Shown here one piece after another: positions 45,230 to 55,084 of a stretch of 64,000 nucleotides of DNA. The translations under genes and the position numbers were made by a program. Source of the DNA: Nocardioides islandensis (GTDB taxonomy: Bacteria; Actinomycetota; Actinomycetes; Propionibacteriales; Nocardioidaceae); NCBI RefSeq assembly GCF_015352455.1, contig NZ_JADKPN010000001.1, positions 186,001 to 250,000 on the forward strand. The letters run 5' to 3'. Under the pieces are notes generated by a model. It was not told the DNA's origin and ran no database searches. It saw only the letters and a list, made by a program, of their open reading frames with translations. Positions within the stretch are counted from its first letter, which is position 1; each line of letters starts with the position of its first letter.

Positions 45230-46375
45230 CCCGGCGACCCAGGCGCCGGCCACCAGCGGCACCCCCGGCCGGTAGGCCAGGTGGACGTGGCTGGGGGCGT
45301 CCAGCAGGACCAGGTCGGCCCGCGAACCGACGGTCAGCCGGCCCACGTCATCGCGGCCCAGGGCCGCTGCCCCGCCGGCCGTGGCGGCGTACGTCGCCTC
45401 CTCCGGCGTCATCCGCATCTCGCGCACCGCGAGGGCCACGCACAGGGGCATCGAGGAGGTGTAGCTGCTGCCGGGGTTGCAGTCGCTGGCGATCGCGACG
45501 CGCACGCCGGCGTCGAGGAGGCGGCGCGCGTCGGGGTACGGCTGCCGGGTCGAGAACTCCACGCCCGGCAGCAGGGTCGCGATGGTGCCGGAGTCGGCGA
45601 GGGCGGCGACGTCGTCGTCGGTGAGGTACGTGCAGTGGTCGACCGCCACCAGGCCGAGCTCGGCGGCGAGGCGAACTCCGGGGCCGGGACCGAGCTGGTT
45701 GGCGTGCAGCCTCCCCTTCAGCCCGACCGCGGCGCCGGCCGCCAGGACGGCGCGCGCCTGGTCCTCGTCGAAGGCGCCCCGCTCGCAGAACACGTCGACC
45801 CAGCGGGCGTACGGCGCGCACGCCTCGAGCATCGGGCCCGTGACCAGCGCGAGGTACTCCGCCGGGTCGCTGCCCTCGGGCACGACGTGCGCGCCCAGGT
45901 ACGTCGTGTCGTCGGTGAACTGCCGGGCGATGGCCAGGCTGCGGGCCTCGTCGCGGACGGTCAGGCCGTAGCCGCTCTTGATCTCGACCGTCGTCGTGCC
46001 CTGGCGGCGCATCTCGGCCACCAGCTTGGCGACCCGGCCGGTCAGCTCCTCGTCGGTCGCGGCGCGGGTCGCGGCGACGGTGGTGCGGATGCCGCCGGCG
46101 GCGTACGGCGTGCCGGCCATGCGGGCGGCGAACTCGGGCGCCCGGTCGCCGGCGAACACCAGGTGGGCGTGGCTGTCCACGAACCCGGGGATGACCGCGC
46201 GGCCGCCGGCGTCGAGGTAGGTGTCGGCGGCCGGTGCCTCGAGAGCCGGTCCGACCCAGGCGACCTGGCCCCCCTCGACGACGACGGCGGCGTCGCGGTG
46301 GATGCCGAGCAGGTCCGGGGCCGCCGGGTCGTTGGTGACCAGCTCGCCGATGTTGGTGATGACGCTGCTGCTCAC
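45212..46375 (-). CDS. hutI: Imidazolonepropionase
   Basis: Hydrolyses imidazolone-5-propionate to N-formimidoyl-L-glutamate in histidine breakdown. The 387-residue amidohydrolase has metal motif [14 protein letters not shown], substrate segment [12 protein letters not shown], and [17 protein letters not shown] (catalytic Asp region). GTG at 46375 overlaps the hutF stop by 4 bases, so the two are translationally coupled. Confidence 0.94.
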   Translation of the reverse strand: MSSSVITNIGELVTNDPAAPDLLGIHRDAAVVVEGGQVAWVGPALEAPAADTYLDAGGRAVIPGFVDSHAHLVFAGDRAPEFAARMAGTPYAAGGIRTTVAATRAATDEELTGRVAKLVAEMRRQGTTTVEIKSGYGLTVRDEARSLAIARQFTDDTTYLGAHVVPEGSDPAEYLALVTGPMLEACAPYARWVDVFCERGAFDEDQARAVLAAGAAVGLKGRLHANQLGPGPGVRLAAELGLVAVDHCTYLTDDDVAALADSGTIATLLPGVEFSTRQPYPDARRLLDAGVRVAIASDCNPGSSYTSSMPLCVALAVREMRMTPEEATYAATAGGAAALGRDDVGRLTVGSRADLVLLDAPSHVHLAYRPGVPLVAGAWVAGTPLGA

Positions 46376-47715
46376 GACCACAGCTCCTCGATCACGGTCG
46401 ACAGGTCGCGCCCGACCTGCTCCTCGTCGCCCCTGGTGAAGACGACCCGGCCGTCCGCGACGACCTGGGTGACGTCGGCGGCGGTGGCCGCGAAGACGAC
46501 GGTGTGCTCGTCGGTCCCGGTCCCGGCGGTGCGCAGGGAGGTCGTGTCGAGGGTGACCAGGTCGGCTCGCTGCCCGACGGCGATGGCGCCCGCGTCGTCG
46601 TACCCGAGGCTCGCGTGCCCGCTGCTCGTCGCCGCTCGGAGCAGCTCGTGAGCCGACCAGTGGCCGCGGAGCTGGGTGGCCAGCCGCTCGTCGAGCTCGA
46701 CCGCCCGCATCTCCTCGAACAGGTCGATCACGGCGTGGCTGTCGGAGCCGAGGGTGAGCGGGCTGCCCTGGTCGTGCAGCAGGCGGCTGGGGCCGATGCC
46801 GTCGCCGAGGTCGCGCTCGGTGGTGGGACAGAAGCAGGAGGACGTGCGCGTGCCGCCCAGGTGCCCGATGTCGTCGTCGGTCAGGTGCGTGGCGTGGACG
46901 GCGCTCGTCAGCGGGCCTAGGACGCCGTGGTCGGCGAGCAGCTGGGTGGGGGTGGCGCCGTACGCCGCCACGCACGCGTCGTTCTCCGCGACCTGCTCGG
47001 AGAGGTGGACGTGCAGCGGCCGGCCCTGGCTCGCCTCGACGATCGCGGCCAGCTGGTCGTCGGGGACGGCTCGCACGGAGTGGATGGCCGCCCCCGCGTC
47101 CTGCAGCTGTCCGACCCGTTCGGCCCACGCCTCGGCGGTGCCGTCGGAGAAGCGCTGCTGGACGCCGATCGGGGGCTCCCCGAAGCCGGAGCTCAGGTAG
47201 CACGCGTCGAGCAGCCGGATCCTCAGCCCCGCGTCCTGTGCCGCCTGGACCAGGGCCCGTCCCATCTCGTTGGGGTCGGCGTACGGCGTCCCGTCGGCCT
47301 GGTGGTGCAGGTAGTGGAACTCCCCCACGCTGGTGATCCCGGCCGCGACCATCTCCCGGTACGTCGCCCGGGCGAGGGCCAGGTACGAGTCCGGGTCCAG
47401 CCGCTCCGCCACGGCGTACATCTGCTCCCGCCACGTCCAGAACGTCCCCCGCTCCCGCTGCGTCCTCCCCCTGAGTGCTCGGTGGAACGCGTGGCTGTGG
47501 CAGTTCGCCAGGCCGGGGATGGTGAGGCCGGGGAGGTGGTCGGGATACCCGCTCGGGCGGGTATCCCGGACGTTTGGCGTCGTTGCAACGACGCCAAACC
47601 GTGAGGAACGACGCCACAGCTCGACCACGGTGAACCGGCCGTCCTGGATCTCGACGTACACGTCGTCACGTACCTCGCCGTCGACCCAGGCGCGTTCGAG
47701 CAGGTACGCCGTCAC
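46372..47715 (-). CDS. hutF: Formimidoylglutamate deiminase
   Basis: Deaminates N-formimidoylglutamate to N-formylglutamate. The 447-residue amidohydrolase has the metal motif [32 protein letters not shown] and [20 protein letters not shown]. Just before the metal motif, residues about 33-60 ([20 protein letters not shown], then PSGYPDH) are encoded by two perfect palindromes and are longer than the short linker of typical HutF proteins. The insertion keeps the frame. GTG at 47715 overlaps the M20 gene stop by 4 bases. Confidence 0.93.
   Translation of the reverse strand: MTAYLLERAWVDGEVRDDVYVEIQDGRFTVVELWRRSSRFGVVATTPNVRDTRPSGYPDHLPGLTIPGLANCHSHAFHRALRGRTQRERGTFWTWREQMYAVAERLDPDSYLALARATYREMVAAGITSVGEFHYLHHQADGTPYADPNEMGRALVQAAQDAGLRIRLLDACYLSSGFGEPPIGVQQRFSDGTAEAWAERVGQLQDAGAAIHSVRAVPDDQLAAIVEASQGRPLHVHLSEQVAENDACVAAYGATPTQLLADHGVLGPLTSAVHATHLTDDDIGHLGGTRTSSCFCPTTERDLGDGIGPSRLLHDQGSPLTLGSDSHAVIDLFEEMRAVELDERLATQLRGHWSAHELLRAATSSGHASLGYDDAGAIAVGQRADLVTLDTTSLRTAGTGTDEHTVVFAATAADVTQVVADGRVVFTRGDEEQVGRDLSTVIEELWS
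47541..47568. repeat. Palindrome inside hutF (12-base arms)
   Basis: CGGGATACCCGC (47541-47552) and GCGGGTATCCCG (47557-47568) pair perfectly around TCGG. Encodes part of the extra linker in HutF. Confidence 0.85.
47572..47599. repeat. Perfect 28-base palindrome inside hutF
   Basis: GTTTGGCGTCGTTG (47572-47585) followed directly by its complement CAACGACGCCAAAC. A further half-copy AACGACGCCA follows at 47607-47616. Together with the 47541 palindrome it forms one inserted element of about 80 bases. Confidence 0.85.
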
Positions 47716-48929
47716 CCGACGTCACCTACCGGGTCACCGGCGAGATCGGCCAGCACGTCGGCCAGGGCCTCCACGCCCGCGAGGCAGTCGGACATGGCGG
47801 CGGTCTCGGCGGGCGAGTGCGAGACGCCGGTCGGGTTGCGGACGAAGAGCATCGCGGTCTCGATGCCGGCCGCGGACAGGATGCCGGCGTCGTGGCCGGC
47901 GGCGGTCGGGATGACCGGCCAGCCGCGGGGGGCGGCGATGCGCGCGGCCAGCTCGGGCGAGAACGTCACGGCGCCGCTCACCGACTCCGGGGTCACCGTC
48001 AGCGACGTACCGTCCCGCGCCGCACGCTCGGTCGCCTGCCGCTCGATGACACCGACCAGCTCGTCGAGGGACGAGGACGACGACGCGCGCGCGTCCAGCC
48101 ACGCCGTGACGGCGGAGGGGACCGAGTTGGTCGAGTTCGGGGTGACCTCGACCCGGCCGAACGTCGCCCGTTCATCCGCCAGCCGTGCCTGCTTGTTGGC
48201 CGCCAGCGCGGTCATCGCGTAGGTCAGCATCGGGTCGGCGCGGTCCTGCATGCGCGTGGTGCCGGCGTGGTCGGCGGAGCCGCGGAACTCGTACCGGTAG
48301 CGCCCGTGCGGCCAGATACCGCTGGCCACCCCGATCGGCGCGGCGGGCCGGTCGACGAGGTCGCGGCCCTGCTCGACGTGCAGCTCGACGAACGTCGTCA
48401 CGCCGTCGAGCAGCGACGACGAGGACGGCCCGGACAGCGACGCGGCGGCGAGCGCGTCCTCGACCGACACCCCCGACCGGTCCGTCAGCGAGCGAGCCGT
48501 GTCCCACGAGACGGCCCCCGACGCCAGCCGCGACCCGAGGCACGCCAGCCCGAACCGCGACCCCTCCTCCTCCACGAACACCGACACGCCGAGGGGACGC
48601 GAGGGCGAGAACCCCCGTGAGACGAGGAGATCCAGGGCCGCGAGGGCGGACACCACGCCCAGCGGTCCGTCGTACGCTCCCCCGTCCAGCACCGAGTCCA
48701 GGTGCGACCCGGTGACCACCGCACGAGGGCCGGGCGAGCCGAGCCACGCGACGACGTTCCCGAACCCGTCCCGCGTCAGCGACAGACCCCGGGCCAGCGC
48801 CTGCTCCTCGAACCAGGACGCGAGCTCTCGCTCGGCCGCGGCGAACGGCTGCCGGAAGTACCCGCCCGACGACGCCGACCGGCCGATCGGGGCGAGGGAG
48901 GCCCACATCGCCTCGAAGTCGTCAGGCAT
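47712..48929 (-). CDS. M20-family amidohydrolase (allantoate amidohydrolase/N-carbamoylase-like)
   Basis: A 405-residue metal-dependent amidase. Motifs are VTGSHLDSVLDGGAYDGPLG (metal His and Asp), FVEEEGSRFG (catalytic and metal Glu), FVELHVEQGRDL, GSADHAGTTRMQDRADPM and AGHDAGILSAAG. The family hydrolyses allantoate, N-carbamoyl amino acids or ureido acids. In this hut operon (coupled to hutF by 4 bases) it might act on N-formylglutamate, replacing HutG, an inference. ATG at 48929; the divergent nitroreductase starts only 10 bases away. Confidence 0.87.
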   Translation of the reverse strand: MPDDFEAMWASLAPIGRSASSGGYFRQPFAAAERELASWFEEQALARGLSLTRDGFGNVVAWLGSPGPRAVVTGSHLDSVLDGGAYDGPLGVVSALAALDLLVSRGFSPSRPLGVSVFVEEEGSRFGLACLGSRLASGAVSWDTARSLTDRSGVSVEDALAAASLSGPSSSSLLDGVTTFVELHVEQGRDLVDRPAAPIGVASGIWPHGRYRYEFRGSADHAGTTRMQDRADPMLTYAMTALAANKQARLADERATFGRVEVTPNSTNSVPSAVTAWLDARASSSSSLDELVGVIERQATERAARDGTSLTVTPESVSGAVTFSPELAARIAAPRGWPVIPTAAGHDAGILSAAGIETAMLFVRNPTGVSHSPAETAAMSDCLAGVEALADVLADLAGDPVGDVG

Positions 48930-48939
48930 GCTGCCCACC

Positions 48940-49554
48940 ATGGAGTTCCAGGACGTCGTACGCCGCCGGAAGATGGTCCGCGACTACGCCACCGACCCGG
49001 TCGACCCGGCCATCGTCGACCGCGCGCTGCACAACGCGGTCCGCGCGCCGAACGCCGGCTTCAGCCAGGGCTGGGGATTCCTCGTGCTCGACCAGCCCGA
49101 GGACGTCCGGCGCTACTGGGAGCTGACCGCCGACCCCGACGAGCTCGCCGAGCCCGACGAGTGGCTGACCGGCATGATGCACGCGCCGGTCATCGTGATC
49201 CCGTGCTCGAGCAGGCACGCGTACCTCAAGCGCTACGCCCTGCCCGACAAGGGCTGGACCGACGAGGACGAGAAGCGCTGGCCGGTCCCCTTCTGGCACA
49301 TCGACACCGGGATGGCGACCCTGCTGATCCTGCAGACCGTGACCGACGAGGGCCTCGGCGCCTGCTACTTCGGCATCCCGCCGGAGAAGGTCGCGGGCGT
49401 CCGCGCGGCGTACGGCGTCCCGGAGACGTTCGACCCGATCGGTGCGGTCACCATCGGCCACCGCGTCGCGAGCGACGGCGCACCCGGCTCGCCGAGCACC
49501 CGGCCCCGGAAGCGCCAGGACGACGTCGTGCACCGCGGTCGCTGGGCCTCCTGA
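48940..49554 (+). CDS. Nitroreductase family protein
   Basis: An FMN-dependent nitroreductase-fold oxidoreductase of 204 residues: FQDVVRRRKMVRDYATDPVD with the FMN-binding Arg cluster, ALHNAVRAPNAGFSQGWGFL, HIDTGMATLLILQTVTDEGL and GACYFGIPPEKVAGVRAAYG. Such enzymes reduce nitro groups, quinones or flavins with NAD(P)H, and some act on F420-related substrates. ATG at 48940. Confidence 0.87.
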   Translation: MEFQDVVRRRKMVRDYATDPVDPAIVDRALHNAVRAPNAGFSQGWGFLVLDQPEDVRRYWELTADPDELAEPDEWLTGMMHAPVIVIPCSSRHAYLKRYALPDKGWTDEDEKRWPVPFWHIDTGMATLLILQTVTDEGLGACYFGIPPEKVAGVRAAYGVPETFDPIGAVTIGHRVASDGAPGSPSTRPRKRQDDVVHRGRWAS

Positions 49555-49613
49555 CACCCCCTCAGTCCATCGACCGGACGGCGGGCGGTCAACGCGACCG
49601 GCCGCCGTACCAG

Positions 49614-49627
49614 TCTCGGATCCGAGA
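49614..49627. promoter_or_regulatory. 14-base perfect palindrome upstream of the acyl-CoA ligase
   Basis: TCTCGGATCCGAGA, 80 bases before the ligase ATG. Size and symmetry would suit a TetR-type operator, but no regulator gene is adjacent. Confidence 0.35.
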
Positions 49628-49706
49628 TCGACGCGGGCTCATTGAGCGACGCCACCCCAATCAGTAGCGTGCCCGGCATCTCGGCCGGACCCCTGAGGAG
49701 CGCGTC

Positions 49707-51257
49707 ATGATCCACGCCAGCCCACTGCCCGACGTCGAGATCCCCGACGAGCTCCTGGTCGACTTCGTGCTGGCGCGGGCCGACGAGCTGGGCGACAAGC
49801 CGGCCCTCGTCGACGGGCCGAGCGGCCGCACCTTGACCTACGGCGCGCTCCTCGCCGCGGTCCGGTCGCTCGCCGGGGGCCTGGTCGCCCGCGGGTTCGA
49901 GCCGGGACAGACACTGGCCGTGCTCGCCCCCAACCTCCCCGAGTACGCCGTCGTGTTCCACGGCGTCGCATACGCCGGCGGGGTCGTGACGACCATCAAC
50001 CCGACGTACACCGCCCACGAGATCCACCACCAGCTGGTCGACGCCGACGCCCGGCTGCTGGTGACGGTGGCGCCCTTCCTCGAGGCGGCCCGGACGGCCG
50101 CCGAGGGCACGAGCGTCGAGGAGATCTTCGTGATCGGCGAGGCTGACGGCGCCACCCCTCTCACCGCCCTCATGGGCGAGCCGCTCGCCGACCAGGTACC
50201 CCGGGACGTGCACGCGACCGTGGCTCTCCCCTACTCGTCGGGCACGACCGGCGTCTCGAAGGGCGTGATGCTCTCGCACCGCAACCTCGTCGCCAACGTG
50301 GCGCAGGTGCTCGGCCCGGCCGACCTCCGCGAGGACGAGACCCTGATCGCGGTGCTGCCCTTCTTCCACATCTACGGCATGCAGGTGCTGATGAACTGCG
50401 GCCTGCGCACCGGCGCGACCATCGTCACGATGCCGCGGTTCGACCTCGAGCAGTTCCTGTCGATCCACCAGGAGTACGGCGTCACGCGCTCCTTCGTCGC
50501 TCCGCCCATCGTCGTGGCGATGGCCAAGCACCCGCTGGTGGACAGCTACGACCTCTCCAAGCTCGAGCAGGTCTTCTCCGGTGCGGCGCCCTTGTCGGCG
50601 GAGCTGGCCCTCGAGGCCGGCAAGCGGCTCGGGTGCGAGGTCGTCCAGGGCTACGGCATGACCGAGATGTCCCCGGTCTCGCACCTCACCCCTGTCGGCC
50701 AGTTCAAGCCCGGTTCGGTGGGGGTCACGGCTCCCAACACCGAGATGCGCATCGTCGACCCGCTGAGCGGGGAGGACCTCGGCCTCGACGCCGACGGGGA
50801 GATCTGGGTGCGCGGACCGCAGGTGATGCTCGGCTACCTGAACAACGCCCAGGCCACGGCCAGCACCCTCGATGCCGACGGCTGGCTGCACACCGGCGAC
50901 ATCGGGCACGTCGACGAGGACGGCCACGTCTTCGTGGTCGACCGCCTCAAGGAGCTCATCAAGTACAAGGGCTTCCAGGTACCTCCCGCGGAGCTGGAAG
51001 CCGTCCTGCTCACCCATCCGGACGTCGCCGACGCCGCCGTCGTCGGCCTGCCCGACGAGGAGGCGGGCGAGATCCCCGTGGCGTACGTCGTGCGACGCGC
51101 GGGCTCGGAGGCCACGGCGGAGCAGATCATGGAGTTCGTGGCCGGGCAGGTGGCGCACTACAAGCAGGTACGCCGGCTGGAGTTCATCGACGCGGTCCCG
51201 AAGTCGGCCAGCGGCAAGATCCTGCGCCGCGAGCTGAGGGCCAGGGCTGCCGGCTGA
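49707..51257 (+). CDS. AMP-binding acyl-CoA ligase (4-coumarate-CoA ligase-like)
   Basis: Activates a carboxylic acid as acyl-AMP and transfers it to CoA. It has 516 residues. The AMP-binding loop is YSSGTTGVSKGVMLSHRNL near residue 175; further motifs are GYGMTEMSPVSH, DGWLHTGDIGHVDEDGHVFV and the catalytic lysine in KSASGKILRREL. The pattern is closest to plant 4CL-like and actinobacterial 4CL enzymes. ATG at 49707 with a GAGGAG ribosome site. Acid substrate unknown. Confidence 0.92.
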   Translation: MIHASPLPDVEIPDELLVDFVLARADELGDKPALVDGPSGRTLTYGALLAAVRSLAGGLVARGFEPGQTLAVLAPNLPEYAVVFHGVAYAGGVVTTINPTYTAHEIHHQLVDADARLLVTVAPFLEAARTAAEGTSVEEIFVIGEADGATPLTALMGEPLADQVPRDVHATVALPYSSGTTGVSKGVMLSHRNLVANVAQVLGPADLREDETLIAVLPFFHIYGMQVLMNCGLRTGATIVTMPRFDLEQFLSIHQEYGVTRSFVAPPIVVAMAKHPLVDSYDLSKLEQVFSGAAPLSAELALEAGKRLGCEVVQGYGMTEMSPVSHLTPVGQFKPGSVGVTAPNTEMRIVDPLSGEDLGLDADGEIWVRGPQVMLGYLNNAQATASTLDADGWLHTGDIGHVDEDGHVFVVDRLKELIKYKGFQVPPAELEAVLLTHPDVADAAVVGLPDEEAGEIPVAYVVRRAGSEATAEQIMEFVAGQVAHYKQVRRLEFIDAVPKSASGKILRRELRARAAG

Positions 51258-51263
51258 CGGCGG

Positions 51264-52274
51264 TCATTCCGGTCCCCAGTCCGGCCGGTAGGCGAAGCGG
51301 GTCGAGTCCGTCAGCATCCGGCGCTCGCCGGTCGCGAAGCTCGCCGTCCAGATGTCGGCGTGCAAGCTGGCGGCGCCGGACCTGAGGTTGAACACGTAGT
51401 CGAGCCCGTCGGGAGACCACTGCGGGTTGGCCGCGCGCTTGCCGGTCGCCCTGTTGTCGGTGAGCCACACGACCTTGCGTCCGCACTCCCGCATCGAGTT
51501 GCAGCCCAGCGGCATGGTGCCGATGTCCACGAACGTCGCGCCGGCCCGCCCCCGGCCGTTGGACTCGAAGATGACCAGGTCGCGGGTGGGACCGCTCCTC
51601 GCGAGGGACACGTCGTTGGCCTCGACGCCGAGGCCCCACGGCAGCAGGGCGCGCTCGTCGTCGCCGTCGGAGTCGACGCGCACGATGGTGGACTTCCCGT
51701 CCGCGACCCGGACGCGGGTCCACGTGACGAAGAACCCGCCGCGGGAGAGGTGGGCGTAGCTGTCCTCGTACTTCCCGGCGGCCGTCGCCAGTGACGTGCG
51801 TACCTTCGAGGAGCCGTCGATCCGCACCGCCCACAGCAAGGACTCGGCCGGGTGCCCGTTCCGGACCGGGCCGATGACCCGGGTCACGAACAGCGTCTGC
51901 CTGCCGGCCCAGGTCGGGCCCTCGACCCCCAGGCACGGGCTCTTGCAGCCCAGCGGAAGCCGGTGGTCGTCGGTGCCGTCGGGCCGGATCAGCCGCACCT
52001 CCGAGGACGAGCCCCGGTCCACCTCGTAGGCGATCCACCTTCCGTTCGGCGAGAACTGCGCGCCGATGTGCTTCTCGCCGGGAGCCGCGTGGGTCAACGC
52101 GTGCTCGGCCGTGCCGGCCGCGTCGGAGATCCGCAGCGACTCACTGCCGTCGGCGGCGCGCGCCGTCCAGACGACGGCACCGGCGGTGGACGGCTGGTCG
52201 GCCGCGGCGTACGTCGGCACGCCCGGCAGCAGGGAGAGGACGGACAACGTGATGGCGGCCGAGAGCGTGCGCAT
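51264..52274 (-). CDS. Secreted TolB-like beta-propeller protein
   Basis: A 336-residue exported protein with signal peptide (MRTLSAAITLSVLSLLPGVP ending TYAAA, about 1-24). It has WD40-like TolB/PD40 repeats: GAQFSPNGRWIAYEVDRGSS, VRLIRPDGTDDHRLPLG, WAVRIDGSSKV, NPQWSPDGLDYVFNLRSG and RRMLTDSTRFAYRPDWGPE. Two cysteine pairs (CKSPC, CNSMREC) suggest disulfides. Function unknown. Converges with the acyl-CoA ligase. Confidence 0.85.
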   Translation of the reverse strand: MRTLSAAITLSVLSLLPGVPTYAAADQPSTAGAVVWTARAADGSESLRISDAAGTAEHALTHAAPGEKHIGAQFSPNGRWIAYEVDRGSSSEVRLIRPDGTDDHRLPLGCKSPCLGVEGPTWAGRQTLFVTRVIGPVRNGHPAESLLWAVRIDGSSKVRTSLATAAGKYEDSYAHLSRGGFFVTWTRVRVADGKSTIVRVDSDGDDERALLPWGLGVEANDVSLARSGPTRDLVIFESNGRGRAGATFVDIGTMPLGCNSMRECGRKVVWLTDNRATGKRAANPQWSPDGLDYVFNLRSGAASLHADIWTASFATGERRMLTDSTRFAYRPDWGPE

Positions 52275-52292
52275 GCCCCCTAGTGTGAGCCC

Positions 52293-53615
52293 GTGGCGCA
52301 CCCCGCTGTCGAGAAGCTGCAGGCCCTGGTGCGCATCCCGACCGTCTCCGACCGCGACTGGGCGCTCGTCGACACCGCCGCGTTCGACGAGCTGCTGGCG
52401 GTGCACGAGCGGCTGTTCCCGCGGTTGTACGCCGCCCTGGAGCTCACCCGCGTCGGCAGCCACGGCCTGCTGTTCAGGTGGGCCGGCGCGAGTGGCGCGA
52501 GGCCGGTGGTGCTGATGGCCCACCTCGACGTCGTCCCCGTCGACGGGTCGGCGCCGTGGCAGCACCCGCCGTTCTCGGCCGAGATCCACGACGGCGCGGT
52601 GTGGGGTCGCGGGACGCTCGACGACAAGGGCTGCCTGGTGGCGATCTCCGAGGCGGTGGAACGCCTGCTGGAGCAGGGGTTCACGCCGGCCCAGGACGTG
52701 TGGCTGAGCTTCGGCTGCGACGAGGAGGTGAGCGGTACGGCGGCCCTCGAGGCCGTCGCCGAGCTCACGCGGCGCGGGGTGTCACCGTGGTTCGTCGTCG
52801 ACGAGGGCGGCGCCGTCGCGGGTGACGCCTTCCCCGGCATCAAGCCGCCCGTCGGCGCGATCGGCGTCAGCGAGAAGGGCACGACCAGCGTGGTCCTGAC
52901 GGTCGAGGGCCGCGGCGGGCACGCGTCGACACCGGCCAGGTTCGGCCCGACCGCCCGGCTGGCGCGCGCGATCCTGCGCGTCGACCGGAGCCCCATGCGC
53001 GCCTCGGTCCCGGACACCACCGTCGAGCTGTTCCGCAGGCTGGCCCCCCACGCTCCCCTGCCGATGCGCCCGCTGATGCGCAACGCCGAGAGGCTCCGCC
53101 CCGCCCTCACCCGGGCGCTGGTCGCCGCCGGTCCGGAGTCCGCGGCGATGACCCGCACCACGTTCGCGACCACCACCCTCTCCGGCTCGCCCGCCCTCAA
53201 CGTCATCGCCTCGTCCGCACGGGCCGGCATCAACGTCCGGGTGATGGTCGGCGACACCGTCGCCGACGTGGTCGCCCACCTCCGCAAGGCGGTCGCGGAC
53301 GAGCAGGTCGCGATCGAGGTGGTCGAGGAGGGTGAGGCCAGCCCGGTCTCGCCCGTCGACGACGACGCCTTCCGGCTCATCGAGTCGACGGTGGCCGACC
53401 TGTTCCCAGAGGCCGTGCCCGCGCCGTACGTGATGATGGCGGCCACCGACTCGCGCCACTTCACCGGCATCTGCGAGCGCGTCTACCGGTTCGCGCCGTT
53501 CCGGATGAGCAAGGCTCAGCGGCAGGCCATCCACTCCTACGACGAGCGCCTCGGGATCGACGACTTCCTGCTCGGGATCGACTGGTACCAGCGACTGATC
53601 GAGAGGCTGACATGA
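52293..53615 (+). CDS. M20-family peptidase (PepV/CPG2-like)
   Basis: A zinc peptidase of 440 residues. Metal-binding sequence LMAHLDVVPVDGSAPW, GRGTLDDKG (metal Asp) and SFGCDEEVSGTAAL (catalytic Glu), then VEGRGGHASTPARF in the dimer/lid domain and TDSRHFTGICERVYRFAPF at the end. It probably hydrolyses dipeptides or acyl-amino acids. GTG start at 52293. It overlaps the next MFS gene by 4 bases, suggesting import/export and cleavage of one substrate. Confidence 0.9.
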   Translation: MAHPAVEKLQALVRIPTVSDRDWALVDTAAFDELLAVHERLFPRLYAALELTRVGSHGLLFRWAGASGARPVVLMAHLDVVPVDGSAPWQHPPFSAEIHDGAVWGRGTLDDKGCLVAISEAVERLLEQGFTPAQDVWLSFGCDEEVSGTAALEAVAELTRRGVSPWFVVDEGGAVAGDAFPGIKPPVGAIGVSEKGTTSVVLTVEGRGGHASTPARFGPTARLARAILRVDRSPMRASVPDTTVELFRRLAPHAPLPMRPLMRNAERLRPALTRALVAAGPESAAMTRTTFATTTLSGSPALNVIASSARAGINVRVMVGDTVADVVAHLRKAVADEQVAIEVVEEGEASPVSPVDDDAFRLIESTVADLFPEAVPAPYVMMAATDSRHFTGICERVYRFAPFRMSKAQRQAIHSYDERLGIDDFLLGIDWYQRLIERLT

Positions 53616-55084
53616 CCACGAACGTCGGCCCAGGAAGTGTGGGGCAGGAGCCGCACGAACGGCTCACCGGTGCGCACTCCCTCGCCGCGATCGTCGGCTT
53701 CCTGGTCTGCGTCGAGCTGGCCAGCGGGATCCTGCAGGGCTACTACACGCCGATCTTCAGCGACATCGCCGACCACCTCGACATCTCCGACGCGGACGTC
53801 AACTGGTTCGAGGCCGCCCAGCTCGTCGTCTCCGCGCTGTGCGTGCCGGTGCTGGCGCGGCTCGGCGACATGATCGGTGCCAAGAACGTGCTGCTGCTCT
53901 CGACGGCGGTCACCGCCCTCGGCTCCTGGGTGCTGGTGCTCGCGCCGTCGTTCACGACGTTCCTCATCGGCTGGGCGGTGCAGGGTGCCTACGTCGTGTG
54001 GCTGCCGATGGAGGTCGCGATCGTCTACCGGCGGACCGCCGGCAGCGGCCGCCAGAACCTCCTCACCCGTCGCGCCGCCGGCATCCTCGTCGGCGCGCTG
54101 GAGCTGTCGGTGATCATCGGCGCCCTGACCAGCGGGGCCATCGTCGACAGCACCTCGATGACTGTCGTGCTGATGCTGCCCGCCCTCGTGGTGACGGTCT
54201 GCCTGTTCATCGTCTGGTTCGGCATCGAGCGCGACCCGGGCACCGGCGGCGGGACGTTCGACGTGGTCGGCTTCTGCCTCATCACCGACGTCATCGGGTT
54301 CGTGATGGCCGGACTGATCACCATCCGGCTGCAAGGCCCGGACAGCATCCTGGCGTGGGCGCTGGTCCTCGTCGGGCTGGTCTCGCTCGTCCCGTTCGTC
54401 AGGTACGAGCTCGCGCAGGAGGACCCGATCATCGACGTCCGGCTGTTCGCCAGCCCGCTCCAGTGGCCGGTGCAGCTGACCGCCTTCCTGTTCGGCATGT
54501 CGGTGCTCGGCGCGCAGATCCCGCTGTCGACGTTCGCGCGCACCGACCCCGACGTCGCGGGCTACGGACTCGGTGCCGACGCGTCGTTCGTCTCCACCTT
54601 GATCGGCGTGTACGTCGTGTTCCTGGCCATCGGGGCGTTCACCCTGCCGCTGACGACGCGGCTCCTCGGACCACGCGGCGCCCTGGTGCTGTCCAGCCTG
54701 CTCGTCGCCGCCGGGTACGCCCTCTGGCTGCCGTTCCACGACTCGACCGGTCAGGCGCTCGTCAACATGGCCGTGGCCGGCGTCGGCTCGGGTGCCCTCG
54801 TCGCCGCGCTGCCGGCCAGCGCGGCAGCGGGCGCGCCTCCCGAGCGCACCGGCTTCGCGACCGGCATGACCAACGCGACCAAGACCGTGGGCGGTGCGAT
54901 CGCCTCCTCGATCTTCGCGATCGCGCTCGCGTCCACCGGCTCGCTCGAGGACCCGACCGAGGGCCACGCCCCGCTCTCGGGGTACCTGACGGTGTGGTCG
55001 GTCTGCGCGGCCGCCGCCCTGCTGGCCGCCGTCGGCCTGCTCCTCATGCCGAGGGTGGCCACGACCGAGGTCGGGCGCCCGTGA
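53612..55084 (+). CDS. MFS transporter (DHA2-like)
   Basis: A 14-helix-type MFS carrier of 490 residues. SLAAIVGFLVCVELASGILQ in helix 1, LARLGDMIGAKNVLLLSTAV (motif A), RRAAGILVGALELSVIIGAL and FATGMTNATKTVGGAIASSI near the end. ATG overlaps the M20 peptidase stop by 4 bases (ATGA). Substrate unknown; may carry a peptide or product processed by the coupled peptidase. Confidence 0.87.
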   Translation: MTTNVGPGSVGQEPHERLTGAHSLAAIVGFLVCVELASGILQGYYTPIFSDIADHLDISDADVNWFEAAQLVVSALCVPVLARLGDMIGAKNVLLLSTAVTALGSWVLVLAPSFTTFLIGWAVQGAYVVWLPMEVAIVYRRTAGSGRQNLLTRRAAGILVGALELSVIIGALTSGAIVDSTSMTVVLMLPALVVTVCLFIVWFGIERDPGTGGGTFDVVGFCLITDVIGFVMAGLITIRLQGPDSILAWALVLVGLVSLVPFVRYELAQEDPIIDVRLFASPLQWPVQLTAFLFGMSVLGAQIPLSTFARTDPDVAGYGLGADASFVSTLIGVYVVFLAIGAFTLPLTTRLLGPRGALVLSSLLVAAGYALWLPFHDSTGQALVNMAVAGVGSGALVAALPASAAAGAPPERTGFATGMTNATKTVGGAIASSIFAIALASTGSLEDPTEGHAPLSGYLTVWSVCAAAALLAAVGLLLMPRVATTEVGRP

